Below, piece after piece: positions 53,601 through 63,435 of a stretch of 64,000 bases of DNA. The DNA is taken from positions 2,232,001 to 2,296,000 of the forward strand of contig OZ241340.1 in assembly GCA_965199975.1 (NCBI GenBank), in the 5' to 3' direction. The position numbers and the translations under genes are program-made. Numbering within the stretch: the first letter of the stretch is position 1; each line of letters starts with the position of its first letter. This DNA comes from JASLDZ01 sp965199975 (GTDB lineage: Bacteria; Pseudomonadota; Alphaproteobacteria; Caulobacterales; Caulobacteraceae). The notes under the pieces are model-generated. The model made no database searches. It was not told the origin of the DNA and saw nothing but the letters and a program-made list of their open reading frames with translations.

Positions 53601-55175
53601 ATGAAGCTCGCCGCCTGGACCTACGAAGGCCCGCCTCACGTGGGGGCAATGCGCATCGCCGCGTCGATGACCGACGTGCACATGGTGCTGCACGCGCCGC
53701 AGGGCGACACCTACGCCGATCTGCTGTTCACCATGATCGAGCGAGGCACGCAGCGCCCGCCCGTCACCTACACCACCTTTGAGGCGCGCGACCTGGGCGC
53801 CGACACCGCCGGCCTGTTCCAGCGCGCCGTGCGCGAGAGCTATGCGCGCTTCCGCCCGGCGGCGCTGCTGGTCGCCGCCTCCTGCACCGCCGAGCTGATC
53901 CAAGACGATCCGGGCGGCCTCGCCGCTTCGGCGGGCGTGCCCTGCCCCGTCATCCCGCTCGAGCTGCCCGCCTACCAGCGCAAGGAGCTGTGGGGCGCGG
54001 CCGAGACCTTCTACAAGCTGGTGCGCGCCCTGGCCGGCGTTCACGCGCCGGCGGCCGGTGAACGCGCCGAGCGCGCGCCCGGGCCGCCGCGCTGCAACGT
54101 GCTGGGCGCCACGCGCCTGGGCTTCCGCAACCGCGACGACGTGCCGGAGGTGCTGGCGCTGCTGGCGGCGCTGGGCGTCGAGGTCAACGTCTGCGCCCCG
54201 CTCGGCGCCTCGGCGGCCGACCTGGGGCGGCTCGGCGAGGCCGACTTCAACGTGGTGCTCTATCCCGAGATCGCAGGGATCGCAGCGACCTGGCTGAAGC
54301 GCACCTTCGGCCAGCCCGCCACCACCGTCGTGCCGATGGGCGCGGGCGCGGTGCGCGCCTTTGTCGAGGAGGTGGCGGCGCTGGCCGGCGTCGACCCCGC
54401 CCCGGCGCTGGCCGCGCCCGAGCTGCGCGCGCCCTGGTGGTCGGCCTCGGTGGATTCGAGCTACCTCACCGGCAAGCGCGTCTTCGTGTTCGGCGACGCC
54501 AGCCACGCCATCGCCGCCGCCCGCGTGGCCCAGCACGAACTGGGGTTCGAGGTGGTGGGCCTGGGCACCTACGCCCGCGAACAGGCGCGCGAGGTGCGCG
54601 ACGCGGCCAAGGCGCTCGGCCTCGAGGCGCTGGTCACCGACGACTACCTCGAGGTGGAGGCCGCCATCGCCGCCGCGCAGCCCGAACTGGTGCTGGGCTC
54701 GCAGATGGAGCGTCACATCGCCAAGCGGCTGGGCATCGGCTGCGCGGTGATCTCCGCCCCGTTCCATGTGCAGGACGTGCCCGCCCGCCACTCGCCGGTG
54801 ATGGGGTGGGAGGGCGCCAACGTGCTCTTCGACACCTTCGTGCACCCGCTGGTGATGGGGCTGGAGGAGCACCTGCTCCACATGTTCCGCGACGACCCCG
54901 AGTTCCACGACGGCGCGGGCGCCTCGCACCTGGGCGCCCACCTGCCGCCCCCCGCCAACGACGAGACGGCCGCGCCCGCGGACGCCGCCGCCCCGGCCGA
55001 GCCCGAGGCGCCTTGGGCGGAAGCGGCCGAGCGCGAGCTGCGCAAGATCCCCTTCTTCGTGCGGGGCAAGGCGCGCCGCAACACCGAGACCTACGCACGG
55101 GCCCACGCCCTGCCGGAGATCACCCTCGAGACCCTCTACGACGCAAAGGCCTGGTTCGATGCCCGCAGAGCCTGA
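53601..55175 (+). CDS. bchB: Light-independent protochlorophyllide reductase subunit B
   Basis: 524 residues. Asp36, the unusual oxygen ligand of the NB cluster, is present (HAPQGDTYADLL), and SCTAELIQDDPGG near 95 carries the Cys. ASHLGAH and the C-terminal KIPFFVRGKARRNTETYARA near 475 with its substrate-region helix complete the protein. An Ala/Pro-rich linker (about 450-470) separates the last domain. Its final 17 nt overlap bchH. Confidence 0.97.
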   Translation: MKLAAWTYEGPPHVGAMRIAASMTDVHMVLHAPQGDTYADLLFTMIERGTQRPPVTYTTFEARDLGADTAGLFQRAVRESYARFRPAALLVAASCTAELIQDDPGGLAASAGVPCPVIPLELPAYQRKELWGAAETFYKLVRALAGVHAPAAGERAERAPGPPRCNVLGATRLGFRNRDDVPEVLALLAALGVEVNVCAPLGASAADLGRLGEADFNVVLYPEIAGIAATWLKRTFGQPATTVVPMGAGAVRAFVEEVAALAGVDPAPALAAPELRAPWWSASVDSSYLTGKRVFVFGDASHAIAAARVAQHELGFEVVGLGTYAREQAREVRDAAKALGLEALVTDDYLEVEAAIAAAQPELVLGSQMERHIAKRLGIGCAVISAPFHVQDVPARHSPVMGWEGANVLFDTFVHPLVMGLEEHLLHMFRDDPEFHDGAGASHLGAHLPPPANDETAAPADAAAPAEPEAPWAEAAERELRKIPFFVRGKARRNTETYARAHALPEITLETLYDAKAWFDARRA

Positions 55176-58100
55176 CGCCTCAGTCCCGATCCGCGTGCTG
55201 ATGGTCACGCTCGACCACCACATGGCGGGTGCGGCCGAGCGGGCGGGCGAGCGGCTGCGGCGCGACCTGCCGGGCCTGCGCTTCGACGTCCACGCCGCCG
55301 CCGATTGGGGAAAGGACCCGGCCAGCCTTACCCGCTGCAAGGCCGACATCGCGCGCGCCGACATCGTCGTCTCGACCATGCTGTTCATGGACGACCACGT
55401 GAAGGCGGTGCTGCCCGACCTGCAGGCCCGGCGCGAGCACTGCGACGCCATGCTGGGCGCCATGTCGGCTTCGGAGGTGATGAAGACCACCCGGCTGGGC
55501 GGCTTCCGCATGGACGGCGAGGCCAAGGGGTTGATGGGCCTGCTCAAGCGCCTCAAGGGCTCGCGCAAGCCGGGCGACGCCTCGGCCTCCTCCGGGGCCA
55601 AGCAGATGGCCATGCTGCGCCGCCTGCCGAAGATCCTGCGCTTCATTCCCGGCACCGCGCAGGACGTGCGCGCCTACTTCCTGGTGCTGCAGTACTTCCT
55701 GGCCGGCTCGGAAGAGAACACCGCCGACCTCGTGCGCCTGCTGGTGGACCGTTACGCCAGCGGCCCCCGCGCGGCGCTGCGCGGCGCGGTGAAGGTGGCT
55801 CCGCCGCAGGAATACCTGGACGTCGGCCTCTACCACCCGCGCCTGCCCGGCCGACTCACCGACGACGCGGCGCGCCTGCCCGCACCCGAGGCGCCCAAGG
55901 GCTTGGTCGGCGTGTTGGTGATGCGCTCCTACGTGCTGGCCGAGAACACGGCGCACTACGACGCGGTGATTTCCGCTCTGGAGGCGCGCGGCCTGCGCGT
56001 GCTGCCCGCCTTCGCCTCGGGGCTGGACGCGCGGCCCGCCGTCGACCGCTTCTTCATGAAGGAGGGGCGCCCCGTCGTCGACACCCTGCTCTCGCTCACC
56101 GGCTTCAGCCTGATCGGCGGCCCCGCCTACAGCGAGCAGGGCGCGGCCGAGGCCATGCTGGGCGCGCTGGACGTGCCCTGCGTCTCGGCCCAGGCGCTGG
56201 AGTTCCAGACGCTGGAGCAGTGGGAGACGGGCGCGCAGGGCCTCTCGCCGGTGGAAGCCACCATGATGGTGGCCATCCCCGAGCTGGACGGCTCGATCGC
56301 CCCAATCGTGTTCGGCGGTCGCTCGGCGCGGGGCGGCCCCGGCGGGCGCGACATGGCTCCGCAGATCGAGCGGGTTAACGCGCTTGCCGCCCGCGTCGCC
56401 CGGCTGGTGGCGCTGCGCCGCAAGGCCAACGCCGACAAGCGGGTGGCGGTCACCCTGTTCAACTTCCCGCCCAACGCGGGCGCGGTCGGCACCGCCGCCT
56501 ACCTCGACGTCTTCGCCTCGCTCCACAACGTCATGCGAGGGCTGGAGGCCGAGGGTTACGACGTGGAGGTGCCCGCCACCGTCGACGACCTCCGGGCGCG
56601 CATCATCGGCGGCAATGCCGAGCGCTTCGGCGCGCCCGCCAACATCCACACGCGCATCCCGGTCAACGACCACGTGCGTCGCGAGCCTCACCTGGCCGAG
56701 ATCGAGGCGCAGTGGGGCCCCGCCCCCGGCAAGCACGGGGCCGACGGCGCGGGCATTCAGGTCTGGGGCGAGCGCTTCGGCAAGCTGTTCGTCGGCGTGC
56801 AGCCCGCCTTCGGCTACGAGGGCGACCCCATGCGCCTTTTGTTCGAGGGCGGCTTCGCGCCGACGCACCACTTCAGCGCCTACTACCGCTGGCTGCGCGA
56901 GGATTTCGGCGCGGACGCCTACCTGCACTTCGGCACCCACGGCGCGCTGGAGTTCATGCCCGGCAAGCAGGTGGGCCTCTCCGCCGCCTGCTGGCCCGAC
57001 CGGCTGATCGGCGAGGTGCCCAACGTCTACCTCTACGCCGCCAACAATCCCTCCGAGGGCCTCCTGGCCAAGCGCCGCTCGGGCGCGGTGCTCATCAGCC
57101 ACATGACGCCGCCGTTGGCGCAGGCCGGGCTGTACAAGGGGCTGGTCGAGCTGAAGGGCTCGCTGGACCGCTGGCGCGCGCTGGCCCCTGACGCCGTCGA
57201 GCGCGAAACGCTGGTCACCGTGCTGCAGGCGCAGGCCTCGGCGCTCGACCTCGCCGCCGCCGAGCCGGCGTGGAGCGAGGGCGAGGCCGACCACCGCAGC
57301 GCCCGCCTCGTCTTCGCCCTGGCCGAGCTGGAGGCGACGCTGATCCCGCACGGCCTGCACGTGGTCGGCGGCGCGGGCGATGCGGCCGCGCGCGCCTCCA
57401 CCCTGGCCGCCATGGCCGAGGCGGCGGGCGCCACCCTCTCCCCCGAATCGGCGCTGGCGCTGGTGCAGGGCGGCGAGGCCGAGGGCGTCGATCCCGCCCG
57501 CGCCGACGACCTGCGCCGCTGGGCGCAGCTTTTGGGCGAAGATCACGAGACGCCCGGCGTGCTGCGCGCGCTGGCCGGGCGCTACGTGCGCCCCGCCGCC
57601 GCGGGCGACCTCGTCAGCATGCCGGACGTGCTGCCCACCGGGCGCAACCTGCACGGCTTCGATCCCTACCGCCTGCCCAGCGCCGCCGCCGCCGCGGAGG
57701 GCGCGCGCCAGGCCGATCGCCTGCTCGCCCGCCATGCGCAGGATGGCCACGGCCTGCCCGAGAGCATCGCGCTGGTGCTGTGGGGCTCGGACACCATGAA
57801 GACCGAGGGCGGACCCGTCGCCCAGGCGCTGGCGCTGATGGGCGCGCGCGCCCGCTTCGACACCTACGGCCGGCTGTGCGGCGCCGAACTCACGCCCCTG
57901 GCGGAGCTGGCCCGCCCGCGCATCGACGTGGTGATGACGCTGTCGGGCATCTTCCGCGACCTCCTCCCCCTGCAGGTGCGCATGCTGGCCGAGGCCGCGC
58001 GCCTCGCCGCCGAGGCCGACGAGCCGGTGGAGCTGAACTTCATCCGCAAGCACGCCCTGGCCCGCATGGCCGCCGAGGGCTGCGACCTGTCGACCGCGGC

Positions 58101-58869
58101 CCTGCGCGTCTTCTCCAACGCCGAGGGGACCTACGGCGCCAACGTCAACCAGCTGGTGCAGTCGGGCGCCTGGGATGACGAGGCGGAGCTGGCCGAGACC
58201 TTCGCGCGCCGCAAGGGCCACGCCTACGGCTGCGACGGCGAGCCGGTGGCCGCTCCCGCCCTGCTCAAGTCGCTGCTGGCTGGCGTCGAGCTCACCTACC
58301 AGAACCTCGACTCCGTCGAGATGGGCGTCACCACCGTCGACCACTACGTCGACTCGCTGGGCGGCATGACGCGGGCGGTGAAGCTCGCCCGCGGGGGCGA
58401 GGCGACCCCCACCTACATCGGCGACTCCACCCGCGGCGACGGGCGCGTGCGCACCATGGCCGAGCAGGTGGCGCTGGAAACGCGCACCCGCCAGCTCAAC
58501 CCGCAATGGTTCGAGGCCATGCTGGCCCACGGCCACGAGGGCGTGCGCCAGATCGAGACCGCGGTGACCAACACGCTGGGCCTCTCGGCCACCACCGGCG
58601 CGGTGGAGCCCTGGGTCTACCAGCGCCTGACAGAGACCTTCGTGCTCGATCCCGCCATGCGCGAGCGCCTGGCCACGCTGAACCCCGGCGGCGCGCTGCG
58701 CCTGGCCAACCGCCTGGGCGAGGCCTGCGACCGCGCCTATTGGCAACCCGACCCCGCCACCCTGGCCGCCCTGCGCGACGCCGGCGACGAGCTGGAGGAC
58801 CGCCTGGAAGGCGTGCTCCCGCCCGCCGCGGTCTCAGCCAAGCGCGCGCCGATGGAGATCGCCGTATGA
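55159..58869 (+). CDS. bchH: Magnesium chelatase large subunit H
   Basis: 1236 residues, the usual length for BchH. The CobN/BchH family segments are intact: FGTHGALEFMPGKQVGLSAACWPD near residue 594, NPSEGLLAKRRSGAVLISHMTPP near 630, and SAWDDE/NVNQLVQSGAW near 1000. BchH binds protoporphyrin IX and is the catalytic subunit in Mg insertion, driven by BchI and BchD, whose genes are 24 kb away on the other strand. It overlaps bchB by 17 nt and bchL by 4 nt. Confidence 0.98.
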   Translation: MPAEPDASVPIRVLMVTLDHHMAGAAERAGERLRRDLPGLRFDVHAAADWGKDPASLTRCKADIARADIVVSTMLFMDDHVKAVLPDLQARREHCDAMLGAMSASEVMKTTRLGGFRMDGEAKGLMGLLKRLKGSRKPGDASASSGAKQMAMLRRLPKILRFIPGTAQDVRAYFLVLQYFLAGSEENTADLVRLLVDRYASGPRAALRGAVKVAPPQEYLDVGLYHPRLPGRLTDDAARLPAPEAPKGLVGVLVMRSYVLAENTAHYDAVISALEARGLRVLPAFASGLDARPAVDRFFMKEGRPVVDTLLSLTGFSLIGGPAYSEQGAAEAMLGALDVPCVSAQALEFQTLEQWETGAQGLSPVEATMMVAIPELDGSIAPIVFGGRSARGGPGGRDMAPQIERVNALAARVARLVALRRKANADKRVAVTLFNFPPNAGAVGTAAYLDVFASLHNVMRGLEAEGYDVEVPATVDDLRARIIGGNAERFGAPANIHTRIPVNDHVRREPHLAEIEAQWGPAPGKHGADGAGIQVWGERFGKLFVGVQPAFGYEGDPMRLLFEGGFAPTHHFSAYYRWLREDFGADAYLHFGTHGALEFMPGKQVGLSAACWPDRLIGEVPNVYLYAANNPSEGLLAKRRSGAVLISHMTPPLAQAGLYKGLVELKGSLDRWRALAPDAVERETLVTVLQAQASALDLAAAEPAWSEGEADHRSARLVFALAELEATLIPHGLHVVGGAGDAAARASTLAAMAEAAGATLSPESALALVQGGEAEGVDPARADDLRRWAQLLGEDHETPGVLRALAGRYVRPAAAGDLVSMPDVLPTGRNLHGFDPYRLPSAAAAAEGARQADRLLARHAQDGHGLPESIALVLWGSDTMKTEGGPVAQALALMGARARFDTYGRLCGAELTPLAELARPRIDVVMTLSGIFRDLLPLQVRMLAEAARLAAEADEPVELNFIRKHALARMAAEGCDLSTAALRVFSNAEGTYGANVNQLVQSGAWDDEAELAETFARRKGHAYGCDGEPVAAPALLKSLLAGVELTYQNLDSVEMGVTTVDHYVDSLGGMTRAVKLARGGEATPTYIGDSTRGDGRVRTMAEQVALETRTRQLNPQWFEAMLAHGHEGVRQIETAVTNTLGLSATTGAVEPWVYQRLTETFVLDPAMRERLATLNPGGALRLANRLGEACDRAYWQPDPATLAALRDAGDELEDRLEGVLPPAAVSAKRAPMEIAV

Positions 58870-59792
58870 GCACGCTCTTGCTCGACCGTTCGCGCATGGC
58901 CGCCGCCGCCGGGCGCGCCCCTCGGCGCGGCGAGGACGGCGAAGGTTCGGTGCAGGTCAAGGCCGATCCGCAGTGGGATTTGGGGACCGCCAAGGTGTTC
59001 GCCGTCTACGGCAAGGGCGGGATCGGCAAGTCGACCACCTCGTCGAACCTGTCGGCCGCCTTTTCCAAGCTCGGCAAGCGGGTGCTGCAGATCGGCTGCG
59101 ATCCCAAGCACGACTCGACCTTCACCCTCACCAAGAGCCTGGTGCCCACGGTGATCGACGCGCTCGAGCAGGTGGACTTCCACGCCGAGGAGCTGCGGCG
59201 GGAGGACTTCGTATTCGAGGGCTTCGGCGGCGTCATGTGCGTGGAGGCCGGCGGCCCCCCCGCCGGCACCGGCTGCGGCGGCTATGTGGTCGGCCAGACC
59301 GTGAAGCTGCTCAAGCAGCACCACCTCCTGGACGACACCGACGTGGTGATCTTCGACGTGCTGGGCGACGTGGTGTGCGGCGGGTTCGCAGCCCCCCTGC
59401 AGCACGCCAGCCGCGCCTTGATCGTGGCGGCCAACGACTTCGACTCGATCTTCGCCATGAACCGCATCGTCCAGGCCATCAGCGCCAAGGCGAAGAACTA
59501 CGAGGTGCGGCTGGGCGGGGTGATCGTGAACCGCTCGGCCGCCACCGACCAGGTGGAGCGCTTCAACGCGGTCTCGGGCACGCAGACGCTGGCGCACTTC
59601 CCCGACCTGGACGTGATCCGCCGTTCGCGCCTGAAGAAGGCGACCCTGTTCGAGATGGAGAGCTCGCCCGAACTCGAGGCGGTGAAGACCGAATACCTGC
59701 GTCTGGCGCAGAGCCTGTGGGACGGGGTGGAGCCCCTGCCCGCCGTCTCGCTCAAGGACCGCGACATCTTCGAACTCCTGGGTTTCGAGTGA
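58866..59792 (+). CDS. bchL: Light-independent protochlorophyllide reductase iron protein
   Basis: 308 residues from ATG 58866 (ATGA with bchH). The NifH-like fold has the P-loop YGKGGIGKSTTSSNL near residue 48, and the [4Fe-4S] Cys in PPAGTGCGGYVVG near 139 and DVLGDVVCGGFAAPL near 173. It passes electrons to BchNB with ATP hydrolysis. The first 35 residues are a variable extension. It shares a base with bchM (TGATG). Confidence 0.98.
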   Translation: MSTLLLDRSRMAAAAGRAPRRGEDGEGSVQVKADPQWDLGTAKVFAVYGKGGIGKSTTSSNLSAAFSKLGKRVLQIGCDPKHDSTFTLTKSLVPTVIDALEQVDFHAEELRREDFVFEGFGGVMCVEAGGPPAGTGCGGYVVGQTVKLLKQHHLLDDTDVVIFDVLGDVVCGGFAAPLQHASRALIVAANDFDSIFAMNRIVQAISAKAKNYEVRLGGVIVNRSAATDQVERFNAVSGTQTLAHFPDLDVIRRSRLKKATLFEMESSPELEAVKTEYLRLAQSLWDGVEPLPAVSLKDRDIFELLGFE

Positions 59793-60499
59793 TGGACGCG
59801 CGCGTGTCGCCCTACCTGCAGCGCCGCGCCGAGCTGCAGGACTACTTCGACCGGACCGCGCTCGACACCTGGGCGAAGCTGACGGCCGACGCGCCGGTGA
59901 AGGGCATTCGCGCCACGGTGCGGGCGGGGCGCGACGCCATGCGCGCCGCCCTGCTCTCCTGGTTGCCGGCCGACCTCGGTGGCGCGCGCGTGCTGGACGC
60001 GGGCTGCGGCACCGGCGCGCTCGCGCTGGCGGCGGCCGAGCGCGGCGCGCAGGCGGTGGGCGTCGACCTTTCGCCGGCCCTCACCGAACTGGGCCGCGAG
60101 CGGGCCCACGCCATCGCAGCCCCCGGATCGCTGACGCTGCAGGCGGGCGACATGCTCGACCCCCGGCTGGGCGAGTTCGACCACGTCGTCTGCATGGACG
60201 CGCTGATCCACTACGCGCCCGACGATGCGGTGCACGCGCTGGCGCTCCTAACCGCGCGCGCCACGCGCTCGGTGATCTTCACCTTCGCCCCCGCCACGCC
60301 CGCCCTGCAGGCCATGCTGGCGGTGCGCGGCCTCGTGCCCCAGGCGCGCAAGGCCCCCGCGCTGAAGCCCGTGAGCCACGCCGAGCTGGTGCGCCGCATC
60401 GCCGCCGAGCCCTCGCTGGCCGGGTGGCGGCCCGCCCGCACCCACCGGGTCTCCGGCGGGGTCTACGCCTCGCAGGCGCTGGAGCTGGTGCGCGCATGA
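59792..60499 (+). CDS. bchM: Magnesium protoporphyrin IX O-methyltransferase
   Basis: 235 residues from ATG 59792. The SAM site is VLDAGCGTGALALAAAERGA near residue 67, followed by VGVDLSPALTELGRERA and VVCMDALIHYAPDDAVHAL near 132. BchM methylates the ring C propionate of Mg-protoporphyrin IX, the step after Mg-chelatase. It is coupled to lhaA by a 4-nt overlap. Confidence 0.96.
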   Translation: MDARVSPYLQRRAELQDYFDRTALDTWAKLTADAPVKGIRATVRAGRDAMRAALLSWLPADLGGARVLDAGCGTGALALAAAERGAQAVGVDLSPALTELGRERAHAIAAPGSLTLQAGDMLDPRLGEFDHVVCMDALIHYAPDDAVHALALLTARATRSVIFTFAPATPALQAMLAVRGLVPQARKAPALKPVSHAELVRRIAAEPSLAGWRPARTHRVSGGVYASQALELVRA

Positions 60500-61917
60500 A
60501 GCTGGGCGAGCGCCTCACCGGCATGAGCGCGCGCTTCGGCCCGCAGCTCCTGCCGTTCGCCGACGCGGCGAGCGAGGGGCTGCCGCTGTCGCGCCTGCTG
60601 CGGATCGCGCTGATCCAGGTGTCGGCCGGGCTGACGCTGGTCCTCATGAACGGCGTGCTCAACCGCGTGCTGATCGTGGAGATGCACATCGCGGCTTTCT
60701 GGGTGGGCCTGCTGATCGCGCTGCCCATGCTCTCGGCGCCCATCCGCGCGCTGATCGGCTTCAAGTCCGACACCCACCGCTCGTTCCTGGGCTGGAAGCG
60801 CACGCCCTACGTGTGGTTCGGCACCATGCTGCAGTTCGGCGGCCTGGCCTTCACGCCCTTCTTCCTGCTGCTGATCGGCTACCGCACCGGCGCGGCCGCC
60901 ACGCTTGGCCTGGTCGGCGCGGGCGTCGGCTTCCTCATGACCGGCTTTGGCATGCACCTGGCGCAGACGGCCGGCTTGGCTCTGGCCTCAGACCTCGCAC
61001 CGCCGGAGCGCCGCCCGCGCGTCACCGCCCTGCTCTACGGCGTGCAGCTCCTCGGCATGGCGGTGAGCGCGCTGTTCCTCAACCGCCTGCTCACCCCGTT
61101 CGGCCCGCTTCGCCTGGTGCAGGTGCTGCAGGGCGCGGCGGTGGTGTGCGCAGGCCTGAACCTGGCCGCGCTCTACAAGCAGGAGACGCCAAATCTCGCC
61201 GCCACCTCGCCCGACGATCCGCAGATCCGCTTCGGCGAGGCCTGGAGGCGCTTCTCGCACGGCGGCCGCGCCTCGCGCCTGCTCGTCGCCGCCGCGCTCG
61301 GGGGGGCGGGTTTCGGGATGCAGGACGTGCTGACCGAGCCTTTCGGCGGCCAGGTGCTGCACATGACGGTGGGCGCCACGGCCGGCCTCACCGGCCTGTT
61401 CGCGCTGGGCGCCGTCTTGGGACTGAGCTTCGCCGCTCGCGCCCTGCCCAAAGGCATGGATCCCTGCCGGCTGGCCGCGATCGGCGCCATCATCGGCGTT
61501 CCGGGCTTCGTGCTGATGTCGCTGTCCGCGCCGCTGGGCAGTCCGGCGCTCCTCTCGGTCGCCAGCGGCGTGCTCGGCCTAGGCGCCGGCCTGTTCGGCG
61601 TGGGCGTGCTGAGCGCGGCCATGGGCTTCGCCGACGCCGCCGGCGGCGGGCTGGCGCTGGGGGCCTGGGGCGCGGTGCAGGCCGGGTCGGCCGGAGTCGC
61701 CACCCTGCTTGGCGCCGGGCTGCGCGACCTGATCGGCGGCCTGGCCGCCAAGGGCGCGCTGGGGGCTGGGCTGGCCGGCGCCTCGGCGGGCTACCTCATC
61801 GTGTTCCAGCTCGAGATCGTGCTGCTCTTCGCCACCCTCGCCGCCCTGGGCCCGCTCGTGAGCCGCGCGCGTCCCTCAACCCCCGCCGCGTTCGGCCTCG
61901 CCGAACTTCCCGGCTAG
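60496..61917 (+). CDS. lhaA: LhaA, PucC-family light-harvesting 1 assembly protein
   Basis: 473 residues, twelve membrane helices. The N-terminus LPLSRLLRIALIQVSAGLTL near residue 30 and MNGVLNRVLIVEMHIAAFWVG near 51, then IGFKSDTHRSFLGWKRTPY near 91, are diagnostic of LhaA (F1696). It helps LH1 to assemble around the reaction centre. It lies between bchM and puhA, the conserved order, and is a paralogue of the carrier at 47097. Confidence 0.96.
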   Translation: MKLGERLTGMSARFGPQLLPFADAASEGLPLSRLLRIALIQVSAGLTLVLMNGVLNRVLIVEMHIAAFWVGLLIALPMLSAPIRALIGFKSDTHRSFLGWKRTPYVWFGTMLQFGGLAFTPFFLLLIGYRTGAAATLGLVGAGVGFLMTGFGMHLAQTAGLALASDLAPPERRPRVTALLYGVQLLGMAVSALFLNRLLTPFGPLRLVQVLQGAAVVCAGLNLAALYKQETPNLAATSPDDPQIRFGEAWRRFSHGGRASRLLVAAALGGAGFGMQDVLTEPFGGQVLHMTVGATAGLTGLFALGAVLGLSFAARALPKGMDPCRLAAIGAIIGVPGFVLMSLSAPLGSPALLSVASGVLGLGAGLFGVGVLSAAMGFADAAGGGLALGAWGAVQAGSAGVATLLGAGLRDLIGGLAAKGALGAGLAGASAGYLIVFQLEIVLLFATLAALGPLVSRARPSTPAAFGLAELPG

Positions 61918-61936
61918 CCTCGGAAGGAATATCGCC

Positions 61937-62704
61937 ATGCACTGGGGCTGGACCACCAAATACTTCGACGCCACCACCATCCTGCTGTTCGCCTTCCTCA
62001 TCTTCTTCCTGTGGCTGTGCTATTATCTGCTGCAGGAGAACAAGCGCGAAGGCTACCCCATGTATTCGCCCGAAGGCGGCCGCGAACTGGGCTTCCCGGA
62101 ACCTCCTGGCCCGAAGACATACGAGACGTTCCATGACGGGCTCGTCACCCTGCCCAACAATCGTCCTCTCCGGAAGCTTGCGCTGGAACCGCTGTTCTTC
62201 TTCCCCGGCGCCCCGCTCACGCCCACGGGCGATCCCATGGTCGATGCCGTGGGCCCAGCCAGCTTCGCCCAGCGCGCCACCACGCCGCTGCTCACCTGGA
62301 ACGGCGAGGCGCTGGTGCGGCCGCTGCGCGACGTGGCCCAGCACTGGAGCATTGATAAGAACGATCCGGATCCGCGCGGCATGCTCGTGTTCGGAGCCGA
62401 CAAGAGGCTCGCGGGCGAAGTTGTCGACGTGTGGATCGATCAGACCACCATGATCATCCGCTACCTGGAGGTGGCGCTGGCCTGGGACACCGCCGACCAC
62501 GTGATGCTGCCCATGGCCATGACCTGGATCAACGGCCCCAAGCGGCGCATCTCCACCCGCGCGGTGATGGCCGGCCAGTTCGCCAAGGCGCCGCGGCTTT
62601 CCAGCCGCGACACAATAACCGCTCGCGAAGAGGACCAGGTAAGCGCTTACTTCGCCTCGGGTTTCCTCTACGCCACGCCCCAGCGTTCCGAGCCTCTGAT
62701 CTGA
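61937..62704 (+). CDS. puhA: Photosynthetic reaction centre subunit H
   Basis: 255 residues. A single membrane helix (ILLFAFLIFFLWLCYYLLQ, about 14-32) is followed by the cytoplasmic beta-rich domain with KREGYPMYSPEGG and WIDQTTMIIRYLEV near 170. It covers the cytoplasmic face of PufLM and controls proton delivery to QB. A ribosome binding site GGAAGGA lies 7-13 nt upstream; it is the only gene of this run not overlapping its neighbour upstream. Confidence 0.98.
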   Translation: MHWGWTTKYFDATTILLFAFLIFFLWLCYYLLQENKREGYPMYSPEGGRELGFPEPPGPKTYETFHDGLVTLPNNRPLRKLALEPLFFFPGAPLTPTGDPMVDAVGPASFAQRATTPLLTWNGEALVRPLRDVAQHWSIDKNDPDPRGMLVFGADKRLAGEVVDVWIDQTTMIIRYLEVALAWDTADHVMLPMAMTWINGPKRRISTRAVMAGQFAKAPRLSSRDTITAREEDQVSAYFASGFLYATPQRSEPLI

Positions 62705-62712
62705 GCCCCGCC

Positions 62713-63435
62713 ATGCGCCTCGCCGTCCGCACCGCACCGCCCGTCAGCCTCAAGGGCGAGCCCCTCCGGGGCCTTCCCGGCCCTCTTCCCGAAGGCGAGA
62801 CCATGCTCTGGCAAGGCGCGCCCGACTGGAAGGCGCTGGCCGTGCGCGCCTTCCACGTGCGCGCGGCCGTGGGGCTGGCGATGGCCATGGCGGCTGCGAG
62901 CGCGATCGGCGCGATCGCGGGGCACATGCCGCCTGCACGCATCTTCGCCGCTCTGGTCGGGCCGCTCCTGGCCGGTGGAGCGCTGGCGGGCCTTTTGGCC
63001 TTCTCGGCATGGATCAACGCGCGCGTGTCGATCTACACGGTGACGAGCCGGCGCGTGGTGATGCGGATCGGCTTGGCCATCCCGCTCATCATCAACCTCC
63101 CGTTCCGCGAGATCGCCGATGTGAGCCTGGCCGAGCACCCCGACGGCTCGGGAGACGTAGCTCTGGCCTGCGCAAAGGACGCGCGCCGCCTCAGCGTGCT
63201 GATGCTGTGGCCGCACGTCCGTCCCAACCGCCTGACCCGTCCGCAGCCCGTGCTGCGGTGCGTGCCCGACGCGCACCGGGCCGCCGCAGCGCTGGTGGGC
63301 GCCATGCGCACCGCCGCCGCCGAGAGCCCCGACATCGTCGAGGCCGAGCACCCCGCCGCCCCCGTACGTCGCCCGGCCTCTGCGCGGCCGCGGCTGGTCC
63401 CTTCCCCCGTCGGCTCGGCGCGGGAGACCGCCTGA
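62713..63435 (+). CDS. puhB: Photosynthetic complex assembly protein PuhB
   Basis: 240 residues. GLPGPLPEGETMLWQGAPDW near residue 19 is the usual PuhB opening; two or three membrane helices follow (about 55-105), then the PH-like domain ARVSIYTVTSRRVVMRIGLA near 103. PuhB is needed for normal reaction-centre assembly in Rhodobacter. A Pro/Arg-rich tail of about 25 residues ends the protein. It starts 8 nt after puhA. Confidence 0.94.
   Translation: MRLAVRTAPPVSLKGEPLRGLPGPLPEGETMLWQGAPDWKALAVRAFHVRAAVGLAMAMAAASAIGAIAGHMPPARIFAALVGPLLAGGALAGLLAFSAWINARVSIYTVTSRRVVMRIGLAIPLIINLPFREIADVSLAEHPDGSGDVALACAKDARRLSVLMLWPHVRPNRLTRPQPVLRCVPDAHRAAAALVGAMRTAAAESPDIVEAEHPAAPVRRPASARPRLVPSPVGSARETA

Noticed and set aside
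53508..55655. 715-codon open frame antisense to bchB/bchH
   Set aside because: Same reason; both plus-strand proteins have intact cluster ligands and family motifs, and the antisense frame has none.
55180..58746. 1188-codon open frame antisense to bchH
   Set aside because: The bchH protein on the plus strand is an unmistakable full-length family member; the antisense frame is His/Gly/Val/Arg-rich and is a product of the very high GC content.
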